This document shows positions 47,409 to 59,104 of a stretch of 64,000 nt of DNA, in pieces. Both the position numbers and the translations under genes were made by a program. The DNA is from Styela clava (Eukaryota; Chordata; Ascidiacea; Stolidobranchia; Styelidae): assembly GCF_964204865.1 (NCBI RefSeq), contig NC_135258.1:10097001-10161000 (forward strand), in the 5' to 3' direction. Position 1 is the stretch's first letter. The number at the start of each line of letters is the position of its first letter. The notes beneath the pieces are model-generated. The model was not told the DNA's origin and did not search any database. It worked only from the letters and a program-made list of their open reading frames with translations.

Positions 47409-50400
47409 ATGAGAAATCTCATAAATGCGGCTTTTATAGGTTTTTTGCTGTTAACGGGAAATGTGATTTTTCGAAACCATGGAGTTATTGCAGGTATTCT
47501 TTTTCATTTTTGCTAGATTTAATTGGCCCAAACTAAACAATAAACAATTTTCTAAACGGAGACGGAAAGACGGCTGAATTAATAATGAAAATTAAACCAC
47601 GGGAAAATTGGTTCATTGCTATAAATTCCTTCATTTTTTGGTGCCTATAAAACATTAAAATATTAGTACTGGGAAGCAAAGAATATCAGGACGAACATGC
47701 CGTAGTAAAAATTGTCTGGATATTAGGTGTTTTGAAACATTTGTTATTTTTTCTATTTTGAAAACTGATTTTTCATCGGCCATTGTGTTTCGAAATGAGA
47801 AAAAATTTTGGAAAAAAAGAAAAATTTCCTACACTAAATCTATATTTGCTACATGATAGTTTCAAAACTATTATTTTTCGTATTCATGTATTTACTTCAA
47901 AATAAATTTGCCTTTAACCTAATGTTTTCTGTAAGAGTAGGCATGACCTAAAATTGTTTGATTGCTCTCTAACAGACGTACCATGCTTTGTTGAAAGAGG
48001 ATCAGATTTTATGACAATCAGAGTGCCCAGTATTAATCCTAGCAATGTGGAAGGTCGTCCTGGCAAACAGGTACTCACTTTAAACATAAATGTGAACACT
48101 ACGATTATCTTTGTTCTAACATGCTGATGGTGGGTGTCACGAATGCAGTATATTAGACTTTTTGTAAAAACCTCTTTCTTTTACTGAATACGAAAATAAA
48201 AATCTAGCCAAATATAGACATCTATTAGTGTGGATGCCATTAAATATAATAAATTTATCGTGAATAAATCAGGGCGACCGGCGACTGAGTTGATATTTAA
48301 TATTTATATGAAATTTTACAATATTATATGCGATGTTTTTAAATCGCACGTTATCCAACTCACGATTTAAATTGATGCACAGGGTCCAATAGGACCGAAA
48401 GGTGTCCCAGGTATTCGCGGACGAACAGGAGAAAGGGGAGTACAAGGTCCGATAGGGCCCCGAGGACCGCCTGGACCTCCTGGTCCCCAAGCTGTTTTGG
48501 ATCCAAATTCTGATATTTTACAGCAATACAGTGGTACGGTATTTTAAAATGATATATATTACTTATATCAATTTTCATTTTGATGATTCACTATTATTTT
48601 TTGTAATGAAATTCATTTGCTACAATGATATATATATATTGATACAATCGCTCCCTTTTTTATTCCGGCCTTGGAAAACAAAAATTCAATTTACATCATG
48701 GATATTTTTTTTAAATATAATTATGTCATCAATTTTGTCATTTTTCTACATTTTTTTGTTTCATTCCTATAGCACGGATGAAAAGACAAGATGCTAAGAT
48801 AATAGGTGAGATTTCATTTTGTTAATGGTCATTTTATTCTAAAGAATAATAATATTTGACACAAATAAACCATATACCTCACTAGGCTTGCACGTAATTT
48901 ACGGATTTACGGAATTACGGAATTATTTCGAGTTACGGAAGCGAAGTTACGAATTACGTAAATTCGTAATTATTGGTGGAGCGCTTTCGCGATTGAAACG
49001 AGCTCTCTTTAGAGCAGTCAATTCCGTCGATTGTAAAAAATTAAAGTTTAAAAAGTAGAAGAAGTTAGAGTTCCGGTATTCGCAGCCGTTTTTCTCTCTC
49101 TTGTTACGCAGATGGAGAAGGCATAACGCGTTGCCATTTACTAACCTATTATCAACTTATCTAGCATGGCAAATGTACATATTAAGCGTAGATATGGGAT
49201 AGAATTGTGTCGAGACCGATGGACGCCAACACACCAGGTTTCAACTTCTTCGGGTGAAATGACTAAAGAATGTAAGAGACAACTTACCAAACATGGTCTA
49301 TTTGTAAATGCCGTGATAATTAATGTCGCGCTTATCAAACAGCAATATGACGACGGAAGAGAAATTGCGTAATGAACCAACGCAACTTAGTCTTTTCGGC
49401 ATCGGTAAAGCGATTCAGACGGCAGAGAAACAGCAAAAAGACGGGATTTCCCATGTTTATACTGCGCGAGAGCCATTTTCTATTACAAAATCTTGATGTT
49501 CTGTTACCGGTTTTATCGTTATATATCTGTCCGGACTTGGCCTTGTTTTCACAATGCCTCGCACTATTTCGGCCAAATATGTCTTTACAATATCTTTAAG
49601 TCTTTACCAAATGCGGCAACTTATTTTGATTTATCGTCGACTCAAATACCACCGGCACTCGACCAAACTTGTGTCGACTTGAGTTAGAAAAGTAAATTAA
49701 TATTTTCGTGAGTGCAAAATAAATGTCACCAAATGCATTGTTTTCCGATATAACTTTGTATTTTCGGAGAAGGCATGTCATATAAGTACGGTATTTAAAT
49801 TATGCGCAAATAATTAATATTTGATCTAAATTTATCGCAAATAATGTTATAACATTTAGGCCGCGAAATGATTTAATGTAAAATGAAGCATGGTAATCGG
49901 AATATCGTAAATAAGTCGGCATCAATAATTATTATAAAATGCTAACTAGGTAGTAAAGTCGGATAATGTAAAAAAACGGTACAATAACAAAGTCTTCGTC
50001 GCGAGGCAAGCGCAAGTATAATCAAACGAGAGAATACGCTCGTCGTTGATTTATAAATTAGAAACGCGGAATTTTTATTTAATACGAAACTCGTATTAAC
50101 ACGTTAATATGATTTTAAAAAAGTCAACTATCGTTTCATAAATATATTACCACTTACCAGTGTTGGTAATGATAAAATTGATCACATAAAATTGGGTGAT
50201 AAAGTTGATAAAGGAAAATCAAAGCTAACACAAAAGATAAAAATCAGAATAAAATTAATTTGAATTCACTCCTTGATATTTGTCTTTAGCATCTGTCGCA
50301 GGCGTGTAGTACTGGCGGAAATATGAAAACCAAACTGTCCCAACTGTCGATGTCCCATTCGGAATAGAAGTGGATTAAATTGGTTGTTATGATAGGTTTA

Positions 50401-51630
50401 AAAGTGTGAAAAAAATATCGCAATTACGGGGTCATTACGTAATCGATTTGGCCGTAATTACGGAATTGATTTTTGTCAATTACGTGCAAGCCTATACCTC
50501 ACATTCAGTATTTTCAACAAAACGACTGTATAACGTTTTAGTGAGATTTTTTTGATAATTTCAACTTGCCACATACAAGTATAATTGTACAATCTCAACT
50601 TTTATTATCAATGAAAATATCTCATTCCCATACAAAAATTACAGTGCTGGAAGAGCTCATGTTTAACTTGATGGGATATTACAAAGCAAGCAATGGCAAT
50701 TTCTACAAATGGTTCCAAGAAAAACTCAACTTTGACAATGCAAAACAAAAGTGCAAAAGTTTGGGGGGTCAACTGGCGTCAGTAGGAATGAGAAATTCAA
50801 CAACAAAAAGGTGAGAATCGAATTAATCACTTTAGTGAGCAAATCATGTGGACGTTTTGTATGTTATTTTGAGAAATTAGTACTTCTTCTAGTACTACTT
50901 CCGTACTAATGTATTACATGTACTGTGTATATTATAAATTAAATGGAACCGCTTGAATTTGCGGGATACACAACTGAAAGGGTTCCATTACATTTGAACC
51001 CACGTACATTTGAACCCATGACAATTGCACCTGTATGCTATTGCACCTATGGAATTTTTTTTTGTTTCACGGATAGTTAAACCCATACTAACCCTAACCC
51101 ATGGGTTTTAGCACCCGCATATAGATTGAACCCGTGGATATACGCATGGGTTCAAATGTACATGGGTTCAAATGTACGGTCACCAACTGAAAGATAGAAA
51201 AGAGTCTAGGAAGGAAACAGTTTCGCTTGCTCACCACTAGCACCTGTTTTTTTTTCTTAAGCTATATTATTCCTTCGAGGGATTAAAGTCTAATCGGTGT
51301 CTTAAGTTTATCCTGCACTGCACATAGCTAATCATAAACACTACGCCTACTAAGTGCTAAATGATAGCATTGATGAATTTTAGAGAAATACACACGGCTT
51401 TGGAGATCGGCAGTGCACTCTTCTGGGTTGGACTACAAGATCTTGAAAAGCAAGGCAACATGTGGACATGGGTGGATGGTGTAATATCCACAAAAGCAGA
51501 TTTAGAATGGAGAGAAAACGAGCCCAATAATCCTGGTATCGAAAATTGCGTCAATTTCATAGAAGTGGGATTCAACGATTTAAGGTGCGAACGAGAAATA
51601 TCCTACTTGTGTGAAAAAGTGTTGGAATGA
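47409..51630 (+). CDS. Collectin-like C-type lectin D (EPN type)
   Basis: Predicted 258-residue secreted lectin in six exons: 47409-47493, 47976-48070, 48383-48533, 48773-48805, 50645-50810 and 51384-51630. Order: signal peptide ([15 protein letters not shown] core), cassette DVPCFVERG, collagen stalk of 12 Gly-X-Y triplets ending GPPGPPGPQ, neck ([20 protein letters not shown]), and lectin domain. The sugar site is EPN (223-225) and the calcium pair is ND (241-242). The loop before ND is one residue shorter than in A-C (NFIEVGFND). Intron 4 carries a complete hAT element and intron 5 a palindromic MITE, both with target duplications, yet exon borders look intact. It is the last lectin gene of the array seen here. 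Confidence 0.86.
48883..50494. mobile_element. hAT-type transposon in intron 4 of lectin D
   Basis: The 17-bp terminal inverted repeat TAGGCTTGCACGTAATT occurs at the left end and its inverse AATTACGTGCAAGCCTA at the right end. The identical octamer tacctcac flanks it at 48875-48882 and 50495-50502. The 1612-bp element has dense subterminal acggaatta motifs near both ends, which may be transposase sites. No intact transposase frame was seen. Part of the interior (about 49300-49385) is shared with 40240-40320. Confidence 0.88.
50981..51183. mobile_element. Palindromic MITE with 10-bp target duplication in intron 5 of lectin D
   Basis: The identical decamer caactgaaag flanks the 203-bp block at 50971-50980 and 51184-51193. 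Inside, acatttgaacccacgtacat near the left is mirrored by atgtacatgggttcaaatgt near the right, so the element can form a hairpin. A 9-11 bp duplication is typical of Mutator-type transposases; the superfamily is an inference. Confidence 0.75.
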
Positions 51631-53014
51631 ATACAACTAGACATAACAAATTGATTCCACAAAACTTTTGGAAATAAGTTCAGTCAAACCTTTCAATTTT
51701 TGTAGAATAAAACAGACACGAAATAGATGGATGGTGAAATCAGTATACATACAATTTGTAATCTGAAAATATATGTAATCGTAAGAGCATATAAATTTCA
51801 GCAGATATACGTAAGGAAACTAATATGAATTGTAATTTTGAACTCGGGTGCTCGACTTGCAAATAAAATTACAGTTATTAGTTTTCTTCACCGGGCTACT
51901 GACCTTGAATGAATCTATATTGTAATATTCAACCTGATTGTATTTTATTCTTTTGTTATTGATGTTGGTATAAAGATTGATTGATTGAAAGGTTGATTGA
52001 TACATTTTTAATGTCATAATTTGTAGATTTTCAATTAGAAAGAATTGCCAATGGTTTGGAAGTGGAATTTCCCCAGAACTTTTCTTTTCAATTCGTAAAT
52101 TTCCACCCGGCATATAAAATACTTCATCCACAATCGAAGTTTATTGTTCTGTGAAACAGTCTATTGTTTGACAAGTGCTTTGAAAATTTCATTTGTGAAA
52201 ATTGTAACATTGACCTATTTTACCCAGTATTGCGCATACTTGAAAAAGGTGTCTACCAGCTGAGTGAAAATAAATGTTGAATTTCTGATGTTGACAAATA
52301 CCAATATATTTCGCTGAACGCGAAAGACAACGCAGGCAATTGGAACTATTTTGACAATTCATTATGGTGCTCTATTTGCCTGGCATCAGCGACCTTTCCT
52401 TTACGTCAAATCTGTATAAAGTTACGTTGGTAACGTCAGTAGGAACACTGAATAGTATCTGTGGGCGTGACTCCAATTATACGTGATTATTAAACCAATA
52501 CGATTCCAGTTGTTTTAAACAAGGAACGAACGTTTTTTTTTTCTATACTATAAGATATATTTTGTTTCAGTATCCATGAGCAGAGTCACAAATCCCGCTT
52601 TAGTGAATTAGGGGGCAAGTCCTATATTGAGTATCTGTTCAAACCTGTTACAAATTAATTGGTGTAGATAAGCGGGGAAGAGTCCTGTACTAAATTCACT
52701 ATATCTGATTAATTTTAAAAAACACCGTTTGAACTTCGAACCCACCACACAAAAACATCCTATTGTACTTCTTCAACGAAACTAAACCGATTTTCGACGT
52801 ATGTCTAGGGAATGATTAAGAACTGAATGCTTTTTAAAATACTGTTTCCTGTTTTCCGCCTCATTTGAGTTTCAAAAAGTGCGTGTTAACTTACCAACCC
52901 GAGAGCCTCTAACTAGACTGTAGTTTTAACGAAGATTCTCAAATCTCTATGACAACGAGGGCCTGAGGTACCGGCTTTGCCAACTCTATGCCATCGCGCT
53001 GCGGACATAAACAA
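51631..53014. other. Intergenic downstream of lectin D
   Basis: AT-rich with no recognised gene. A 103-codon minus-strand frame at 51820-52131 is Asn/Lys/Ile-rich and has no family resemblance. Confidence 0.45.
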
Positions 53015-53252
53015 GGGGCTCCCGAAGTATGCGAACCAAGATGGCGGACATCGGAATGTAATATGTGTACTAGGTTAGGGTTAGGCCATAATTTTAGGTA
53101 TAAATACTACGGGAGGCTCTTGGCTAGTCTTCGAACTGATAATAGGACTAAACTAAGAAAAAATTGGAAAAAAATTATTGCCTAACCTTAACCTGTTGCC
53201 CATGTTACGTTCCGATGTCCGTCATCTTGGTTCGCATACTTCGGGAGCACCC
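53015..53252. mobile_element. MITE of the GCTCCCGAAGTAT family, best-preserved copy
   Basis: Arms of about 47 bases are inverted copies with few mismatches: the left starts gggctcccgaagtatgcg and the right ends cgcatacttcgggagcac. Inner arm sequence aaccaagatgg recurs in the copies at 22450-22560 and 53852-53915. The 238-bp element has an AT-rich centre and no coding potential; a 65-codon frame across it is an artefact. Confidence 0.8.
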
Positions 53253-56200
53253 AACTCACTACTATATACAATCATAGGTTATTACTGAAAGCAAGAGTTT
53301 CGTGTGGGTAGGAATGAATAATATAACTGCAACGTATTATTTCAGAAACGCAAGTAAACTCTGGATCACAAACCATGCTATTGTGATGAACGCTTAGTAG
53401 ATTTATCAATTTTTTCTTGCATCTTTGCGAGAAAGATCTTGACACCAATGCCACGAGTCAATCGGGCTTGCTGAAAGTGTGGACGCTAAACAGCGCACTA
53501 TAGCGACATATCAGGATGCAATGAAATACGACAAACTGGTATTCACGCTATCATGCCTTAGTAATGCACATAATACACATTTGAAACGAAGTAGGCACTA
53601 TAAAGAATTTTGTTTGCGCGTTGACACATGAGTACGTAAACTTTAATAACTGAAGGGACAACATTTTAGAATATTATCATTTGAAAAAGAACACTTAAAC
53701 ACGAATATCGTAAAACACACACAACCTTGCTGTACAGCAGGACAATTGCCTTTAAAAAGAGTTTCAATTTTAGCTTACTTTGATTCATCAGCCTTTTCGA
53801 ATGAGCTTTTACAGGAAAGCATTTCGTCCACATGAAGCAAGTACCATTTTAGGTGCTCCCGAAATATTTGTACCAAAATGGCGCACAACTTGAATATAGT
53901 ATGTGTACCAGGTTGAGCTTTTACAGGAAAGTAAAGCCCGTACCATTTTATTTGACTCGCCTTCGCCCCCAAGTAATAATTGTCTGGATTAGGTTATTGA
54001 GCAGTCACGCCGTTTCAAGAAAAACAAAGAAATGTTGAACTAGGAGATTTTCTGTAAAAATCAAAATCAACTCCAATCGCGTCTATACTAAATATTTTAG
54101 AATGCTCTACATGCATGTTAAAACCCCGCGAAATCTAGCGATATTTTTGACTCCAGCTACTCGCGTTATATGCAATGTGATGGTATAAATAACACCGTGA
54201 CGACGAAATAGAGAATTCAATTTTAGGGAGTAAAGGTTCAATTGGAAACCGAAGGTTAAACATGTACTTATTGATTGTGCGATTTGGTACTTGTGAAGGT
54301 TCTATACAATGAAACGTAAGAACGCATTGTGTATTAACTTTCAACGATACTTGAGTTATTATACAGTTTCTAAGGCGCGATATTAAAATTTATTATACAA
54401 GGAGTTTTGCCTTTGTACCCATCTTGAGCTGCTGTGGATACACACAGAAATAGTTGCGTTATTGTGTTTTAGGTTATCCTTGTGCATTCCAGATGCCAAA
54501 TAATGATGAGGCTGTGACATAGCTGTGAATCGTCATGTTTTCGTAGTTAAGAAGTTAAAAACTGTGTGTGTTGGTTTCGAATGCATTAAGATATTTCAAC
54601 AGATACAGAAGCAGATGTAATGTGTTTCACTTGTTTTTATTTTTCTGTGTATTTAGATGAATTGAAGATGAATTGTCGTACATGTTTATGAATTAAAACG
54701 TTATACGCTTATTACCCAAACGAAAACATTCATGATTTATTTTAAGTAAAATATGCTTTTTCAATATTATGCTTTGATACCTAATATGTCCGTGTCTGTC
54801 TTGCGATATTATGAAACTTGATGATTTTTTGTGAGATATCGACATTTATTCTCCACCTCCCATAATCTAGTTAAATTTGTAATCACGATTCTTTCTTCAC
54901 CTGCGAAACAATTCAGAAAGCGTTTGCATAATCACAAACAACTATGAATGTGAAGCCACGTGTGATTCCCACAAAAGTTCAAATTCTTTAAAAACCGGTT
55001 ATTAGTTTGCCTTGGAAATATACGTTTGACGGAAAATAAAAGTCTGAAAGAAGTCATTAACCCGACCTAAATAAGTTCACGGTCATAATAGAAACGTGTT
55101 TTCAACAATTTGAAAAGTTACTATCACATCCAATGATCAACAACCGTGAAGTGAAAACAGGATAAATATTACGCCCAGATTTTACTTCTAAGGATAAAAA
55201 CATGTTTACGAAAACGGGCCCCATATTGATACAGAGAAAATGGTATCGAAACTTGAAATAAGTATCACTCTTGTAATTCTAAGAATTCAGTAATATTAAT
55301 TATGTTGTCAACAATTGTGTTGGCAGTAGGTTCTCCTGTATTGTAAAATCCGAATCCAGACTAAAATCACTCGTAAATATTTAGATTACGGCCACGGACG
55401 GTTTAATTTCAATACTATGGGACTCAACCAAGCGAAATATTGTTGTTTTGTTAAACTTGAGCGCAAAAATGTTAAAATCTTCTTTTAATTTGAACTTTGT
55501 GAAAATCAGCATCATTTTTGTATTCCATTGTTTGCGATATATGGAATAATGCTTGCTTAAATACTCTTCACTTACTTGTATATGCCAGACTGGAATGAGC
55601 ACTTTGGAACCAAAATGCGAAACATTTGTGCACAACTCAATAGTGCATATGCTTTTATTGTACAATATAGAATGCTATAAAACTTCTTTCACATATGTAT
55701 GTGTGTCAATACTTTAAATGATGTCAATAGATTAACATTTTGTAAAATAAAATAAAATGGATCGATAAAGAGTGGCATATTAGGATAAGACAGTTTTATA
55801 CCGACTCCAACTTGTCGCCATGCCATGATTTCAGCCATGAATAATTTCACGGCTGCCTAAAGCAGTAAAGTAAAAGTTTTTTCACTTGAAGCGAAGATAC
55901 GGACGACCGCTAAAATGCTAAGAGCGACTTGGGCTACAATGTGGGATAAACATATACCAATTAACGCGAGACTTGAACCAGTTCCTGTCGATGCGATGGA
56001 TAGATTGTAAGCGAGATCTCTTTTCAACTGACTGACACAAACCTATTGAAAAAATTGTATATTTGAAACACCGGATTCTTGCCCAAAACTCTTGAACAGG
56101 GTTTGTTGATTAAAATTGTTGACTTATTAAATTCATTGTTATGAGGAGAATGCTCTTTTTTGTTCATTTTTATTCTGAATTCCACCTCAAATGTCGCCCC

Positions 56201-58211
56201 GTCTCAAGATTACTTTGTAAAGTATAACAGATAATGCCCGACCAGCAAAATTGAAGGATCTATTATCCATAATAGTGCAGCAATTGTAGTTGCCTGCCAT
56301 TTTTTTAAGAGTAGCCAGATCTTGCTTCCCGATACGACGTGGACCTTCGACTAATATACATTATAAATGTACACCGTAACTTTTTATGGAACATGGCTCT
56401 CGACAAAACTATCTAGAAATTCGGTGTATTTAAGTAAGATCTTCACTTTACAGGGATTATCTCTTATCCTGCTTTCAAACAAAATGCTGTGGTTACCATG
56501 AATTTCATTGCGTTATTGTGGTGTCAGATGGTCTTCATTAATCCGATTTGTTATTTTTGTATATTTCGAAATCGAACTTCTCTGAGAAGGGAAAGCTACA
56601 AATACTTTCCACTCTCTTTGTTCTGTGCTTCATCCATGTACCATACTTAACAGAACATAAAGAACATAATTTGGGTAACTGCATATTGGTTGTATTTTTG
56701 ACTGACCAGCTGTCATAATCTCATTATTAGAACTGTTGTCCCATGGTGATACGTACGTTCACGCGTTCTGGTTTAACAACATCGTGAACATGTTATTGAA
56801 CGCTGATTGAGCGAAGTCTGTTAAACTTCTAATTTGTTATCGATTTTAAGCGATGTTCTCACGTTAATTACAAAGAAAAACTGAGAAGTGTATTGAAGCA
56901 GATGATTTGCAATTTCTTCGCCCGTATGCTGCGAAATGTCGTGTTTCGTGAAAAATTCCACTCCCGCGGTGATCGTGATTGTTGTTTATAAAAGAGAGTG
57001 ACGCACGGTATCTTCTTTTCATAGTTTAATTGTTACAACAATGTACTCCAGAGAGGTCTCAAATAGTATTACAATACAACAAGAGGTTTTGTCTAGAAAC
57101 GCGTTGTCGAGGAGCTTCATCAACAGAGATTCGAATAAATAGTCAGAATAATTAAGGGTTGGTTCATTCCGGCATTCTGTCAAGACCAAAAAGTCTATTC
57201 CTATAAAGGATACGGAAGGAAATAAGCAGTTTCTTAGCGACAATGCGGAGGGCGAGTACGACTTTAAAATTTTCAGGTCGCAAGATTTCTCGTTGGCTAC
57301 GTCTAGAGTAGACGATCTACTGTGGTAGGGTAGAATACTTCTATATGATTTTCAGAATTTCCCACTAAGCATACGGCCTTCTCTTAATCTAACCGCAAAA
57401 ATGAGGCATCAGCCAGCCAGAACAAGAACACTGTAATTAGGGTGAAATTATTCTGTCATTACTACAAGAGATCACTGATTTATACGTTTAAAATCGCTTC
57501 ATTGAATCTTCACAGTGACACGATAACTGATTTTATAGGTCTATAAGGTCTGATGGATTGCGCGAACTATATATACATATGACATTACTCTCGTCTTGTT
57601 AAATTTAATCGTCCGCGTTTAACATTTAGTAATTTTGGAATTAGATTACGCCTTAACGCCGTCTTCAAGTCCGGCTCTCTGATTTATAGCAACGGAGCTG
57701 ATTGGACGAGTTAATATTCTCATGTTAAAATTCTAGTGTTGGTATTTCAAAATTAGTTGTAGTTTTTTCTATGCACAAATCGATTATTTTAAATTTGTCA
57801 TATTCATTTGACCTTATTTATCAAAATGCCGCTTTGTTACGTCAGAATAGAAAGTTCCAAAATGGTTTATACTAAATGAAGGAATTAAATATCAGTCTGT
57901 TTTACTTTGTCAGACAATAAATATACGAATACATAAGAAATAGCTGAAATATATAATTGAAGAGTCAACTCGGTAACGACGAAGTTTGAAGAATTATTTT
58001 CGTAAGTCACTTTACTTTTATTTTTAACACTTACAGTACTAGCTGTGAGATTGAGTACTGCCGCTCATACAAGGACTTTCTTAAACGTATTTACGACGGT
58101 TTTACGTCGTTTCGCTCTAAAAAATTTCCTCGTCTCTCTCGCCCTCAAAATCCTTATTTCTCCAAGCACAAATAAAATCGTTTGTTATGAATTTTAAGTG
58201 TATGTCATTTG
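53253..58211. other. Large intergenic region, no gene recognised
   Basis: About 5 kb of AT-rich sequence between a MITE and an unassigned frame. It contains one half-copy of the MITE family at about 53852-53915 (ggtgctcccgaaatatttgt, then aaaatggcgcacaactt). Scattered frames of 60-94 codons on both strands carry no recognisable motif. Confidence 0.5.
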
Positions 58212-58634
58212 ATGATAGAACGCTTAAGTGGCTATGTGTTGTTAACTTTAAGAAAATGCTGTGGAAATAAGGATAATGTAGGACGTGGGGGACTGGGTAC
58301 TAAAATAATGCTTACTGGTGAATATGATTTTTTTTTTAATTCGGTTTATGAATATTCGTGCCCACATGAAATAACCCACACGGCAGTACTTCTCTTTCCT
58401 GGCAGACGTATCTTGAACGTTGTATTTAACCGGCAACTGCATACCACCAATACAATTATTGTGCAAAGACCAACTGAAAGCTCTACAAAAGCGATCAGAA
58501 GGAAGGCAGAATGTATCAGGGGCAGTGTGATAAACTTAATCAAAATGACAAAATCAAATGGAAAGGTTGATGGAAATGAAATATGGATGTTTTTACAACT
58601 ACGTACTCCCGGTGAGCTAGCCGAGCAGATGTAA
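58212..58634 (+). CDS. Unassigned open frame, 140 codons
   Basis: It starts at ATG 58212 and ends with TAA after RTPGELAEQM. I do not recognise it. The amino-terminal third contains a homopolymer-coded Phe run. The C-terminal part is basic (TKAIRRKAECIRG). The length is unusual for random DNA of this composition and the 3' end is GC-richer than the surroundings. It could be an exon, a mobile-element relic or chance. It lies about 470 bases upstream of the SLC6 start on the same strand, so it could also be upstream leader sequence. Confidence 0.25.
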   Translation: MIERLSGYVLLTLRKCCGNKDNVGRGGLGTKIMLTGEYDFFFNSVYEYSCPHEITHTAVLLFPGRRILNVVFNRQLHTTNTIIVQRPTESSTKAIRRKAECIRGSVINLIKMTKSNGKVDGNEIWMFLQLRTPGELAEQM

Positions 58635-58804
58635 AGCTCCAGGCGCCATCAAACGACGGTCTTTGCCTTGGTAGAGGCCGTCAGTTTTCTTCGATGGTTT
58701 TCAAAGTTTGTGAATAATTTTCAAAGTTTTAAGTCCCTTAAATTACCGGGTTTACAGATACCAAACATTTGCCAATAAATGCTTTCAACGACAGTAAGTA
58801 TTAG

Positions 58805-58824
58805 AGTCACGCCGCGGCGTGACT
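58805..58824. promoter_or_regulatory. Perfect 20-bp GC-rich palindrome upstream of the SLC6 gene
   Basis: AGTCACGCCGCGGCGTGACT is a perfect inverted repeat with no loop, placed 281-300 bases before the SLC6 ATG in AT-rich surroundings. It could be a dimeric transcription-factor site or a transposon relic; the role is not shown by the sequence. Confidence 0.35.
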
Positions 58825-59104
58825 GAACGTGCCTAAGGATTTTTTTCCAAATTTATATTTTAAATTTTATTATTTAGTATATAGTGCAGCAATGCGACTT
58901 TTCAAAGTACCGCAAACTAGCTAATATTTGTATTCTCCTTGATCAAATACAGTAATTCTTTGTGATGTTTTATCTTAAAGTCGTTTTGTGCCAGTTGCAC
59001 GTTTCAACCAAAAAAGTAATAGTTGAATTTAACGAAAAAAGATTGGAACCAACAAGAGCAGAATTTTTGCAAACAATTCATTTGACTTGAGCATTGCTAT
59101 CGGC

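Noticed and set aside
53080-53100. Telomere-like ttagggttagg
   Set aside because: Only one and a half units, inside a MITE; not a telomere or an interstitial telomeric array.
52988-53185. 65-codon frame
   Set aside because: It lies across a MITE arm and its centre; no coding signal beyond the repeat.
59087-59104. Upstream TTG as the start of the SLC6 protein
   Set aside because: A plain ATG follows at 59105 in the same frame; non-ATG initiation is not needed.
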